A stretch of DNA of 64,000 bases, taken from Selenomonas sp. AE3005 (GTDB lineage Bacteria; Bacillota; Negativicutes; Selenomonadales; Selenomonadaceae). The stretch covers positions 24,737-88,736 of the forward strand of contig NZ_CAJODG010000028.1 of the NCBI RefSeq assembly GCF_905233635.1, in the 5' to 3' direction. This document shows positions 8,671 to 16,729 of this stretch, in pieces. The position numbers were made by a program, and so were the translations under genes. Each line of letters starts with the position of its first letter. The stretch's first letter is position 1. The notes below the pieces were generated by a model, which saw only the letters and a program-made list of their open reading frames with translations, had not been told where the DNA came from and did no database searches.

Positions 8671-9057
8671 ATGAAAAGGCAGGAACAGGTATTATTCTAT
8701 CAATTTCGTGATGAAGGAACACTTACAGCAGCCTGCAAGACTTTGCATAAGCTCGGGATAGCCACGAAAATTCTGCCCGCAGAGGCCTGGCGCGAGAAGG
8801 TAGGCTACCTGCTGGGCGCGAAAGGTTACCAGCCGGCAAAGGTGAAGGACGATGACAACTTTGTCTTTCCGCATGAGGTCATGGTACTGCAAAATATCCG
8901 CAACAAACGGCTGGACGAAGTGCTGCAGGCCTTGCAAAAAGCCGGCTTGCCGCATGTGCGGTTCAAAGCGGTCGTGACGCCGTTTAATATATTGTGGACG
9001 TTGCGGCGTTTGTGCGAGACAATGCAGAAGGAACACGGGGCCCTGACTAAGGAGTAA
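8671..9057 (+). CDS. DUF3783-domain protein
   Basis: 128 residues. The C-terminal half matches the DUF3783 pattern: an EVMVL strand, a helix, then KAVVTPFNILWTL and a closing KEHG. No function is established for this family, which is common in Firmicutes. It starts four bases after the NYN-domain gene with a ribosome binding site (GGAGGA) inside the end of that gene, so the two form a transcriptional unit. A stem of two TGACNNGTCA palindromes follows its stop codon. Confidence 0.65.
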   Translation: MKRQEQVLFYQFRDEGTLTAACKTLHKLGIATKILPAEAWREKVGYLLGAKGYQPAKVKDDDNFVFPHEVMVLQNIRNKRLDEVLQALQKAGLPHVRFKAVVTPFNILWTLRRLCETMQKEHGALTKE

Positions 9058-9082
9058 AAAATTTACGGTGCTGCTTGACAGG

Positions 9083-9110
9083 CTGACAGGTCAGAATAGT
9101 GACCGGTCAG
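9083..9110. terminator. Inverted-repeat stem built from two TGACNNGTCA palindromes
   Basis: CTGACAGGTCA (9083-9093) pairs with TGACCGGTCAG (9100-9110) around six bases, with one A-G mismatch. There is no strong T-run on either side (TCTGCTTTTG follows), so it is a weak terminator or another structured element. Confidence 0.5.
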
Positions 9111-9117
9111 TCTGCTT

Positions 9118-9146
9118 TTGACATGTCAATATAAAAACCGTATACT
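9118..9146 (+). promoter_or_regulatory. Predicted promoter with a TGACATGTCA palindrome over the -35
   Basis: TTGACA at 9118-9123, a 17-base spacer and TATACT at 9141-9146. The palindrome TGACATGTCA (9119-9128) overlaps the -35, so a factor binding the palindrome would compete with RNA polymerase. Confidence 0.75.
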
Positions 9147-9192
9147 ATCATATAGTTGATACCTGAGCATACAATGAAAGTGGAGATTTTTA

Positions 9193-10008
9193 ATGAAACA
9201 AGATGATTTGGATAAGACGCAGTTAATGCGCCCTGTTGATGATAGTGAACGGATTTTTGATACCAGACCTTTGCCACGGATAGAGGCAGAGGATGAGCAG
9301 GCGACGGACAGACAGCGCAGAGTCCGGGAATTGCCGCCGGAAGAGCTGCCGCCGCGCCAGGAAGAACTGCGTCCGCACAAGAGCTTTTTGACTGCTGGCC
9401 GCAAACGCGGCCTGCTCCTGGGCGCAGGCTTTGCCGCTGCCCTGGCCATCGGTTTTATGATAGCCGGTTACACGCAGGAACAGTCGGCGGAGCGGCAAAA
9501 TCAGCAAAAACTGGAACAGCAGATGATGAAGGACCGCGAGCAAAAGCTGGCCAGCCAGGAGGCCGATTTAAAGGCGCAGCGTGAGGTGCTGGAGAAACAA
9601 AAACAGGAGCTGCAGGCCCGGGAACGGGAACTGGAGGAAAAATCCAGCCGGGCCAAAGGCCGTAACGAGGCTATAATGGACAGCGCGCCCGGCTCAACCC
9701 TGGGCAAACTCGTGGACAAGGTCACGGGCAAAGAGGCCAAGCGTGAGGAACAGGTCAAGGAAAACAAGAGTATCAGCGCCCAGGCCGACAGCGATGTGGC
9801 CAAATTAAAGCAGTCCATTGCCGAGGCCCAGACCATGCTTGATGATGTGGACGCCAAGCTCGATACGGTGGCCGAAATGAAACAGGAGGCCGGCAAAATC
9901 AAAGCCAAGGCCGAAAGCGCTTATGCCGAGAACAAGGATATTATCGATAAAGCCGTATATTATGCCCGGACAGGTGCAGAGTTCCTGTCCCAGTGGTTTA
10001 CACAATAA
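9193..10008 (+). CDS. Unrecognised single-pass membrane protein with long coiled coil
   Basis: 271 residues, no recognised family. Residues 1-70 are acidic and Pro/Glu-rich and probably cytoplasmic. A membrane helix follows basic residues at about 73-97 (GLLLGAGFAAALAIGFMIAGY). Residues 100-160 are strongly Glu/Gln/Lys heptad-patterned coiled coil, then a loop with SAPGSTLGKLVDKVTG and a second coiled coil from about 195 to 245. It has its own promoter and is followed three bases after its stop by a dispersed structured repeat. The topology suggests an envelope scaffold or tether, but this is only a description of its shape. Confidence 0.7.
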   Translation: MKQDDLDKTQLMRPVDDSERIFDTRPLPRIEAEDEQATDRQRRVRELPPEELPPRQEELRPHKSFLTAGRKRGLLLGAGFAAALAIGFMIAGYTQEQSAERQNQQKLEQQMMKDREQKLASQEADLKAQREVLEKQKQELQARERELEEKSSRAKGRNEAIMDSAPGSTLGKLVDKVTGKEAKREEQVKENKSISAQADSDVAKLKQSIAEAQTMLDDVDAKLDTVAEMKQEAGKIKAKAESAYAENKDIIDKAVYYARTGAEFLSQWFTQ

Positions 10009-10010
10009 AT

Positions 10011-10126
10011 AATAACGAGGCAAGAAAATGTCCCCCACCTCAGCAGGTGGGGGCACGAATACCAAAACAGGCGGCGAGCATATCTCCCGCCTCGTTGAAA
10101 CGCCAAGAGGGAACAACGGCGTTATA
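10011..10126 (+). repeat. Dispersed structured repeat, copy 1
   Basis: 116 bases bounded by ATAACG and CGTTATA. The first module holds a perfect nine-pair hairpin (CCCCCACCT/AGGTGGGGG) and a GGCGG/CCGCC hairpin, enclosed by ACGAGG...CCTCGT. The second module, AACGCC...GGCGTT, is short here: relative to copy 2 it lacks a 23-base internal hairpin. The first about 90 bases are identical to copy 3 at 54030-54147. Copy 2, inverted, is at 39175-39298. Confidence 0.85.
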
Positions 10127-10150
10127 AATACATAAGGGGAGTAGATAAAG

Positions 10151-11089
10151 GTGAAAAAATATGCACTGTTACTGATGGCCGTAGTGCTGATGGGATTGGC
10201 GGCCGGCTGCGGCCCCCAGCAGGAGGCTAAGAAGGATTTGCAGCCGCTGAACATCGGCCTGATGCCGGATACGGATTCCCTGCCGTTTATCGTAGCTCAG
10301 GAAAAGGGGTACTTTAAGGAAGAAGGGCTGGAAGTCAACATTCAGCAGTACAAGAGTGCTATGGACAGGGATTCAGCCTTGCAGAGCGGCAATCTGGACG
10401 GGGCTATCTCGGACATGCTGGCTGTGGCCTTTGCCAAAGACGGCGGCTTTAATGTGAAGGTGACGTCTTTTACAGACGGCAGCTATAAACTGATTGCCGG
10501 TGCCCAGTCCAGCGCTGCAAAGATGGCTGACCTGCAAGGGCAGGACGTGGCCGTTTCCCGTAATACGATTATCGAGTATGTTACGGACCAGATTCTGCAG
10601 AAGGAAAATCTGGGCGAGGATACCATCAATAAGGTGATTATTCCGCAGATTCCCACGCGCCTGGAAATGCTGCAGAATGGCAAGCTGGGAGCAGCTACGC
10701 TGCCGGAACCCATGGCCAGCATTGCCGTTCATAATGGCTGTAAGTATGTGACCGGCTCTGACGAGCTGGGTATCAATCCCGGTGTTATCATGTTTACGGC
10801 CAAGACTACCAATGACCGGCGGGCCGAACTGGCTGCTATGTACCGCGCCTATAACAAGGCCGTGGATTATCTCAACAATACTCCCCGGGAAGAATATATC
10901 GACATGCTGGTGGAGAAGGCGTCCTTCCCCCCCACCGCCAAAGCAGCTCTGAAACTGCCGGAGTATCATCATGCCGCCCTGCCGAAGGAAAGCGATGTGG
11001 TGGACTGTGTGAAATGGCTGCAGGGCAAGGGGCTTATCAAGAAGAATTATACTTACGCCGATTTTGTCGTCGATGTGCTGGGCAAGTAA
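10151..11089 (+). CDS. ABC transporter substrate-binding lipoprotein, TauA/SsuA/NMT1 type
   Basis: 312 residues. A lipoprotein signal peptide ends in GLAAGC with the lipidated cysteine at residue 20. The mature part begins with PLNIGLMPDTDSLPFIVAQEKGYF, the N-terminal lobe pattern of the SsuA/TauA/THI5-like binding proteins, followed by the family's SGNLDGAISD hinge. Such proteins deliver sulfonates, nitrate or thiamine pyrimidines; the substrate cannot be told from this sequence. The start is GTG 10151, the only one in frame in front of the signal peptide, with AAGGGGAG upstream. The ATPase gene follows with a one-base gap. Confidence 0.85.
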   Translation: MKKYALLLMAVVLMGLAAGCGPQQEAKKDLQPLNIGLMPDTDSLPFIVAQEKGYFKEEGLEVNIQQYKSAMDRDSALQSGNLDGAISDMLAVAFAKDGGFNVKVTSFTDGSYKLIAGAQSSAAKMADLQGQDVAVSRNTIIEYVTDQILQKENLGEDTINKVIIPQIPTRLEMLQNGKLGAATLPEPMASIAVHNGCKYVTGSDELGINPGVIMFTAKTTNDRRAELAAMYRAYNKAVDYLNNTPREEYIDMLVEKASFPPTAKAALKLPEYHHAALPKESDVVDCVKWLQGKGLIKKNYTYADFVVDVLGK

Positions 11090-11090
11090 T

Positions 11091-11846
11091 ATGATTGAAG
11101 TAGAGAATTTAACTGTTGCCTATAACGGACTAAAACAACAAAATACTGCATTGCAAAATGTAAGCCTGACCGTTCCGCAAGGAACGGTCTGCGCTGTAAT
11201 AGGGCCTTCCGGTTGTGGCAAGTCCACCTTGCTGAAGGTCGTGGCCGGGCTGATTAAGGATTATAAGGGCGAAGTACGCATAAATGGCGGCGCGGTAAGC
11301 CCCAAGAAACTGCGTATTGGCTTTATGCCGCAAAATTATGGCCTGCTGCCCTGGCAGACCGTAGCTGATAATATACGCCTGGCCAGCAGGATAAAAGACG
11401 GCTGGACGGAGGCCAAGGCGGCTAAAATGGCAGCTTTGTGCCAAAAGCTAGGTTTGGAAGATTTGCTGGCGCGTTATCCGCAGGAACTCAGCGGCGGCCA
11501 GCAGCAGAGGGTGAGCCTGGCCCGGGTGTTTTTACTTGAACCGGACATTCTGCTGATGGACGAGCCGTTTTCCGCCCTGGACGCCATTACCCGTGAGGAA
11601 ATGCAGGACGTTTTCCGCGATTTATGGGAGGCCGCCGGAATTACGACCATACTGGTCACGCACTATGTGGAGGAGGCGTTATATCTCGGCCAGCAGATTG
11701 TCCTGATGTCAGCCAATCCCGGGACTGTGGCCGAGGTTATGGAGAATAAATGGCAGGGCAGCCGCAGCTGGAAGTCCAGCCAGGAGTTCTTTGTCAAGGG
11801 GCAGGAGCTGCGCAGCAAAATTAAAGCAATGGGGGCAGGGGCATGA
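11091..11846 (+). CDS. ABC transporter ATP-binding protein (SsuB/TauB type)
   Basis: 251 residues with complete nucleotide-binding motifs: Walker A GPSGCGKST, Q-loop FMPQNYGLLPW, signature LSGGQQQR, Walker B ILLMDEPFSALD and H-loop VTHYVEEA. The start is placed at ATG 11091, right after the lipoprotein stop, because the conserved N-terminus is MIEVENLTVAYNG; an upstream in-frame start would overlap the previous gene. It overlaps the permease gene by four bases (ATGA), implying translational coupling. Confidence 0.9.
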   Translation: MIEVENLTVAYNGLKQQNTALQNVSLTVPQGTVCAVIGPSGCGKSTLLKVVAGLIKDYKGEVRINGGAVSPKKLRIGFMPQNYGLLPWQTVADNIRLASRIKDGWTEAKAAKMAALCQKLGLEDLLARYPQELSGGQQQRVSLARVFLLEPDILLMDEPFSALDAITREEMQDVFRDLWEAAGITTILVTHYVEEALYLGQQIVLMSANPGTVAEVMENKWQGSRSWKSSQEFFVKGQELRSKIKAMGAGA

Positions 11847-12592
11847 GAAAAGGAAAAATCGTTCTGCGCGCCTATCTGCTGGGGATGGTCTTTTTGCTGA
11901 TTGCCTGGCAGATAGCGGCCAGTATTGCCCAGCTGCCCATTATTCCCGAACCGTATAATGTGTTTGTAAGGCTGGGCGAAATTTTTGCAGATAAAATCGC
12001 TGTTCATGCGGTGTACAGCCTGTGGCGTATCATAGCCGGCATTATGCTGGCCGTGCTTATCGGGTATCCTCTGGGGATTATCATGGGCTATTTTGCCCGG
12101 GCTGACAGGTATCTGGCACCCGTGGTTTACCTGACCTATCCCATTCCGAAAATCGCCCTGCTGCCGATTTTAATGCTGCTGGCAGGTATTGGCGAGCTGT
12201 CAAAAATCATCATGATTTTCCTGATTGTCGTCTTTCAGATTATTGTGGCACTCCGCGATGGCATACGCGCGATTCCGGCCGAAACCTACTACCCGTTGTA
12301 TTCCCTGGGCGCCGGTTTCCGGCAGGTGTGCCGCTATATTCTCGTGCCGGCAGTCATGCCCAATTTCATTACGGCTATACGGGTGGCTATGGCTACAGCT
12401 GTTTCCGTGCTGTTTTTTACAGAAACCTTCGGCACGCAGTATGGCATGGGCTATTTCATTATGGACGCCTGGCTGCGCGTAAACTATCTGGAAATGTATA
12501 CGGGAATTGTGATTTTGAGTTTTATAGGCCTGCTGCTCTTTGGCCTGTTAGATGTAATTGAGCAAAAAGTTTGCCGCTGGCAGATGAAGTGA
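11843..12592 (+). CDS. ABC transporter permease (SsuC/TauC type)
   Basis: 249 residues with about six membrane spans. The EAA loop in the second half (EMYTGIVIL and the preceding ALGAGFRQ-like region, here SLGAGFRQVCRYILVPAVMP) contacts the ATPase. PIPKIALLPILMLLAGIGELSK is characteristic of the TauC/SsuC/ThiX group. It completes a binding protein-ATPase-permease transporter (10151-12592). A peptidase gene follows seven bases later, possibly in the same operon. Confidence 0.9.
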   Translation: MRKGKIVLRAYLLGMVFLLIAWQIAASIAQLPIIPEPYNVFVRLGEIFADKIAVHAVYSLWRIIAGIMLAVLIGYPLGIIMGYFARADRYLAPVVYLTYPIPKIALLPILMLLAGIGELSKIIMIFLIVVFQIIVALRDGIRAIPAETYYPLYSLGAGFRQVCRYILVPAVMPNFITAIRVAMATAVSVLFFTETFGTQYGMGYFIMDAWLRVNYLEMYTGIVILSFIGLLLFGLLDVIEQKVCRWQMK

Positions 12593-12599
12593 GGTAAAG

Positions 12600-14222
12600 A
12601 TGAAAAAGCTGCTGTTGCTGTTATGCATGATGATATTTATGGCCGGAGCTTTCCTGTGGGGAGTTTCTGACGGCGGCGTACTGGCAGAAAAACTGGGCCT
12701 GGCCAGGGGCAATGGGGATATTACCGTAGCGGCCTATGGGCAGGTACCTGTGGATACAAGGCAGGATGTAGAAAAAGCGGCAAAAGGGTTTGCCGCTTTT
12801 TGTGAAAACAATTTGGCCGTTAAGCTGAACCGTGACGTGCGTGTTTTAGTGGCACCTGACCGCAATAGTTACCAGGCCCTGTTGGTGAAGGAAATGGAAA
12901 TGACCGAGGCTGAGGCGAAAAACAAAGCCCAGTACACCAGCGGTCAGGCCAGCGGGCAAAAGGGGCTTTGTGTCATCAATGGCGATAAGAACGGTTTGAA
13001 GGAAAGTGATGACCGCCTGGGGACAACCGCCCACGAATTGTTTCATCAGCTGCAGTATCAGCTGAGCGAAGGCCATAACGGTTATGAGCAGGGCCTGTTC
13101 TGGCTCGAAGAAGGCTCGGCTGATTACATGGGGGCGCAGGTGGCGGCCGCAGTGGGTGGCAGGTCTGTGGAAAAATGGTTTTTGGACGCCAAATTTACGG
13201 TGCAGAACTCCCGTAAAGTTGCGGATATTATGGCCTTGCAGCATACGACTGAGGCTCAGCGCAGCGAGTTGATGAACAATCGCGTCAATTCGTATGGCCT
13301 GGCAGATTTAATGACCTGGTTCCTGGTGAAAAATTATGCTGCCGGACAGGAAAATGCCAAGCTGCTGGAATATTACCGCCGCTTAGGACAGGGGGAACGG
13401 GCTGAAGAATCCCTGCAGAATACCTTTGGTGTATCACTGGACGCTTTTCTTACCGCGTTTGTGGATTGGTGGCAAAAGGAACAGCATAAGACCGCATTTA
13501 ATTTCCAGGGCCATGGCAATGTCCGGCCGGCCGTGGTTGAGCAATTGCAGGCACAGGTAAATGCCGCGCAGGAATGGCTTGCCAGACATTGGGGGCGGCG
13601 TCTGACGGGCGAATACGATATCATCGTCGCTGCCAATCAGGAGGATTTGGCCAAGGTGGCAGAAGAACAGTGCCGCATTTCTCCGGAACGCGCCCGGCAG
13701 CTGGCTGCTGGCAGTGTCTGGGTGGAGAATAACAGCACGCTGATAGTCAACGGCGAACGCATTGCCGACCAGCGGCAATGTATCTTTGTGGGCGGCGTGA
13801 TGATGGCCCGCATGTTGGAAGTTCAGGAACTCGGGGCAGAGCCCTGCGGTGTGGAATGGCTTATGCGTGGCATTGGCTATGTCGTGGGCGTAGGCCGCCT
13901 GTGTGATAACGGCTATGGCCGGCTGACCGACTACCAGCGGACCTGGCGCACGGAGCTGCGCAAGAAAACACCGCTGCCGTCTTTGGACAAAATGATGCGG
14001 CAGGAATCCATGGAGGAAATAACCGGGCAATACAATCATGATGATGTTGCCAAGTTATGCGAGTACGCGACGGCAGAGCTCGTGCGGCGTTATGGCTGGG
14101 GCAGCCTGCAGAATTGGCTGCTCGCGGCCAGGCAGACTGGTGATGGCCGGCAGGCCTTTACGCAGGTATTTGGCATAACCGCCACGGATTTTGCCGCACA
14201 GATACAAATGCTGATTTACTGA
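12600..14222 (+). CDS. Exported gluzincin-like metallopeptidase with a degenerate second domain
   Basis: 540 residues. An N-terminal hydrophobic segment (1-24) is a signal peptide or anchor. The first half holds a zinc protease motif HELFH (145-149) with a downstream EEGSADYMG glutamate, as in peptidase MA-like gluzincins. The second half (about 300-540) appears to repeat the same fold without the zinc site: GVEWLMRGIGYVVG aligns with LFWLEEGSADYMG, but the HExxH histidines are missing. Both halves end in a GVSLDAFL/GITATDFA-type element. Substrate unknown. It follows the ABC transporter and precedes alkD-like, all closely spaced. Confidence 0.7.
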   Translation: MKKLLLLLCMMIFMAGAFLWGVSDGGVLAEKLGLARGNGDITVAAYGQVPVDTRQDVEKAAKGFAAFCENNLAVKLNRDVRVLVAPDRNSYQALLVKEMEMTEAEAKNKAQYTSGQASGQKGLCVINGDKNGLKESDDRLGTTAHELFHQLQYQLSEGHNGYEQGLFWLEEGSADYMGAQVAAAVGGRSVEKWFLDAKFTVQNSRKVADIMALQHTTEAQRSELMNNRVNSYGLADLMTWFLVKNYAAGQENAKLLEYYRRLGQGERAEESLQNTFGVSLDAFLTAFVDWWQKEQHKTAFNFQGHGNVRPAVVEQLQAQVNAAQEWLARHWGRRLTGEYDIIVAANQEDLAKVAEEQCRISPERARQLAAGSVWVENNSTLIVNGERIADQRQCIFVGGVMMARMLEVQELGAEPCGVEWLMRGIGYVVGVGRLCDNGYGRLTDYQRTWRTELRKKTPLPSLDKMMRQESMEEITGQYNHDDVAKLCEYATAELVRRYGWGSLQNWLLAARQTGDGRQAFTQVFGITATDFAAQIQMLIY

Positions 14223-14240
14223 GGAGGACAGGGGAGTAAT

Positions 14241-14924
14241 ATGGACGTACAGGCAGAGTTATTAAAGCTGCAGGATAAAAAATACGGGCAGTTTCAGCAG
14301 AAACTGCTGCCTGCCGTAGCCGCAGACAGTATTATTGGCGTGCGTACTCCCGCGCTGCGCCAAATGGCCAAGGCCCTGCTGAAAAGCGACGGGGCGGCAG
14401 CCTTCCTTACGGCCTTGCCGCATAAGTTCTTTGAGGAAAATCAGCTGCAGGCGTTTATGATTGCCGGCATTAAGGATTATGACTTATGCCTTAGGGAGCT
14501 CAAGGCGTTTTTGCCCTACGTTGATAACTGGGCTACCTGCGACCAGATGTCGCCGCAAGTCTTTAAAAAACATCGCGGCGCGCTGCTGCCGGAGATAAAA
14601 ATATGGCTGCAATCCCCTCATACATATACCAAACGCTTTGCGATAAAAATGTTGATGGACCATTTCCTCGACGAGGATTTTGACTTGTCATATTTGGAAC
14701 TGGTCGCGGCCGTACGTTCTGAGGAATACTATGTCAACATGATGATTGCCTGGTATTTTGCTACAGCCCTGGCCAAGCAATACGAGGCGGCCTTGCCCTT
14801 TATCGAGAAAAAACGTCTGGCTGTCTGGACACATAACAAGGCCATTCAAAAAGCCAGGGAAAGCTATCGGGTGAGTGTGGCGGCCAAAGCGTATTTGCAG
14901 CAGTTGAAGATAAAACAGCGGTAA
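14241..14924 (+). CDS. AlkD-like DNA alkylation repair glycosylase (HEAT-like repeats)
   Basis: 227 residues, entirely helical, matching the AlkD family. The catalytic region is visible as VDNWATCDQMS (Trp and Asp four residues apart, as in the AlkD active site) followed by an arginine in the next repeat (YTKRFAIKMLM) and NKAIQKARESYRV near the C-terminus. These enzymes excise N3- and N7-alkylated purines, binding the DNA backbone rather than flipping the base. ATG 14241 has a good ribosome binding site (GAGGAGGACAGGGGAG). The gene contains an isolated TGACTTGTCA site at 14681. Confidence 0.85.
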   Translation: MDVQAELLKLQDKKYGQFQQKLLPAVAADSIIGVRTPALRQMAKALLKSDGAAAFLTALPHKFFEENQLQAFMIAGIKDYDLCLRELKAFLPYVDNWATCDQMSPQVFKKHRGALLPEIKIWLQSPHTYTKRFAIKMLMDHFLDEDFDLSYLELVAAVRSEEYYVNMMIAWYFATALAKQYEAALPFIEKKRLAVWTHNKAIQKARESYRVSVAAKAYLQQLKIKQR

Positions 14925-15013
14925 ATCATATCCCCCCGGGGGGCTTGTGGAGAATAAGGCATATTGTTATTATCTAATTGAAAGTGATTTTCGACTAAGA
15001 GAGGAGTAACAGT

Positions 15014-16348
15014 GTGCGATTACAAGCCAATGACAGACATTACTTAGGAATTGCCATGCCGGCGGCCTTGGAAGGACTCTTTATGGTGCTGCTATCCTCC
15101 GTGGATATCATCATGGTGGGGGTACTCGGTACGGCGGCGATTGCGGCGGTCAGTATCTTTACCCAGCCGCGCATGATGCTTTTGTGTGTGGTGCGTTCGG
15201 TGGCCTCGGTGCTTACCCTGCTCACAGCCCAGAAATTCGGTCAGAAGAAATTAGAGGAAGTGCCTGCGCTGCTTGCGCGGACACTTTTTTGTATGCTGAT
15301 TCTGATGGGCGCGCTCCATGTGTTCTTCTTCCTGCATTTAGAGGGGATTCTAAGCTGGATGGGAGCCAGGGAGGATTATATGGCGGCGGCGCTGGCCTAT
15401 GGCGATATTGCGCTCGTCGGCGTGTTTATGACCACGCTGGCCACAATACTGCAGGCTGTACAGCTCGGCTACGGACATACCAAGCAGGTAATGAGTGCCA
15501 ATGTGCAGGGCAATGTGGTCAACATCATCGCCAATGCCCTGCTTATCTTCGGACTGGGGCCCTTCCCGGAGTTGGGGGTAGTTGGGGCGGCTGTGGGAAC
15601 AGTCATCGGTACCAGCTGGACACTTATTGTTACGGGATATCAGCTGAAAAACAGCGAGTGGTCAGGCTGGGGCAGTTTTTGGCCGAACCGGGCATATTTT
15701 CGGGAATTTTTGCCGGTCTTTGCCGGCGTGTTCAGCGAGCAGGGCTTTGAGCGTATCGGTATGGTGCTCTACACGCGCATGGTGGCCGAGCTGGGCACAG
15801 CAGCCTATGCCGTACATGCTATCTGCATGAACTTCTGTGATTTTTATTACTGTTTTGCCGGCGGCCTGGGCAAGGCCAATATGGTGCTGGCCGGCCATGC
15901 CCATGGTGCCGGGGATTGGAATTACTGGCAGCGGCAGCTGCGAGCCGGGCTCAAGTGGAGCTTTGTGTTCTCTCTGCTGGCCTTCCTGCTGACTTATGGC
16001 CTGCGCTATGAAATCTTTGGCATTTATTCCCATGAGGCAGAACTTTTGCCCTTGGGCGCTTTGATAATGATTTTTGTGGCGGCGGTGAGTTTCCCCGAGG
16101 CGCATGCCATGGTTTGTGCCGGTGTCCTGCGCGGCAGCGGCAAGACAAGTCAGGTGGCAGCTTATTCTTTTGTGAGCATTGCTTTCCTGCGCCCCATCAT
16201 AACGGCGGTTTTCCTGCAGTGGTTCCACTGGGGGCTCGCAGGGGCCTGGCTGGCACTGGCGATTGACCAGTCACTGAGGGCGTCATGTGCGTCGTTTCTG
16301 CTCTGGCGCCTGTGGAGGAACAGGCCGCAAATTGTCTGTGACTCTTGA
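15014..16348 (+). CDS. MATE-family efflux transporter
   Basis: 444 residues with about twelve membrane helices in two pseudo-repeats, the standard MATE length. The opening (ALEGLFMVLLSSVDIIMVG) and the second-half NSALY-like VYxTxA regions fit the family (here GMVLYTRMVAELGTAAYAVH). It is expected to export cationic compounds in exchange for Na+ or H+. The start is GTG 15014 behind AGAGGAG. It is not followed directly by another gene: a riboswitch comes next. Confidence 0.85.
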   Translation: MRLQANDRHYLGIAMPAALEGLFMVLLSSVDIIMVGVLGTAAIAAVSIFTQPRMMLLCVVRSVASVLTLLTAQKFGQKKLEEVPALLARTLFCMLILMGALHVFFFLHLEGILSWMGAREDYMAAALAYGDIALVGVFMTTLATILQAVQLGYGHTKQVMSANVQGNVVNIIANALLIFGLGPFPELGVVGAAVGTVIGTSWTLIVTGYQLKNSEWSGWGSFWPNRAYFREFLPVFAGVFSEQGFERIGMVLYTRMVAELGTAAYAVHAICMNFCDFYYCFAGGLGKANMVLAGHAHGAGDWNYWQRQLRAGLKWSFVFSLLAFLLTYGLRYEIFGIYSHEAELLPLGALIMIFVAAVSFPEAHAMVCAGVLRGSGKTSQVAAYSFVSIAFLRPIITAVFLQWFHWGLAGAWLALAIDQSLRASCASFLLWRLWRNRPQIVCDS

Positions 16349-16413
16349 CACAGACAGGGCGGTAATGGTAAAATTTTTCTATCCTAATGTGTATTGAGAG
16401 TAATTTTTAATAA

Positions 16414-16585
16414 GATTGAATCAGGTGTCGAAAGACTTAATAGAGAATCCGGTATATGCCGGAGCGGTCCCGCCACTGTAACAGGGAATTGTATTGCAAG
16501 TAAGTCACTGAAGAGGGGGAAGCCTCTTTGGGAAGGCGCGATATGATGATGAACTGGAGCCAGGAGAACTGCCTGATTGACAATC
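16414..16585 (+). ncRNA. Cobalamin riboswitch
   Basis: The B12 box AGCCAGGAGAACTGCC (16558-16573) is intact. Upstream are the conserved GAATCCGG...GCGGTCCCGCCACTGT core (about 16445-16480), AAGTAAGTCACTG, and TGGGAAGGCGCGA. The closing helix P1 forms between AATCAGG (16419-16425) and CCTGATT (16572-16578) and extends by GATTG/CAATC. It lies between the MATE gene and a peptide/nickel-type ABC transporter and ends before a terminator, so cobalamin should turn the transporter operon off. Confidence 0.95.
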
Positions 16586-16590
16586 ACCGC

Positions 16591-16612
16591 AAGAAACTGT
16601 TGGCAGTTTCTT
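16591..16612 (+). promoter_or_regulatory. Hairpin between riboswitch and terminator
   Basis: AAGAAACTG (16591-16599) pairs perfectly with CAGTTTCTT (16604-16612) around four bases. It probably belongs to the expression platform of the riboswitch, though which state it stabilises cannot be told by eye. Confidence 0.5.
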
Positions 16613-16660
16613 ACACCCGCGAGCGATGGGGATGGGGATTTTACTGAGTTTGTTACGGTG

Positions 16661-16693
16661 AGCCTGTCTGCCTTTTTGCGGACAGGCTTTTTG
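16661..16693 (+). terminator. Riboswitch-controlled intrinsic terminator
   Basis: AGCCTGTC (16661-16668) pairs with GACAGGCT (16681-16688), followed by TTTTT. It lies upstream of the first transporter gene at 16730, the position expected for a transcriptional OFF switch. Confidence 0.85.
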
Positions 16694-16729
16694 TATATTT
16701 TTATTTAATTAAATAGGGAGTGGACGATT

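Noticed and set aside
8671..9057. Antitoxin role for the DUF3783 protein next to the NYN nuclease
   Set aside because: The coupling is suggestive, but DUF3783 has no known antitoxin members and the gene order (putative toxin first, longer) gives no further support.
10085..10110. GTTGAAAC-like string in the dispersed repeat, resembling CRISPR repeat ends
   Set aside because: Only one unit per location, no spacers, and no cas genes; it is part of a structured dispersed repeat.
14930..14945. CCCCCCGGGGGG string after the AlkD-like gene as terminator
   Set aside because: It is symmetric but leaves no loop and has no T-run, so a functional terminator cannot be claimed.
14975..15000. Fur-box-like dyad (GAAAGTGATTTTC) before the MATE gene
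   Set aside because: Only four bases on each side are symmetric and no iron gene is nearby; too weak to report.
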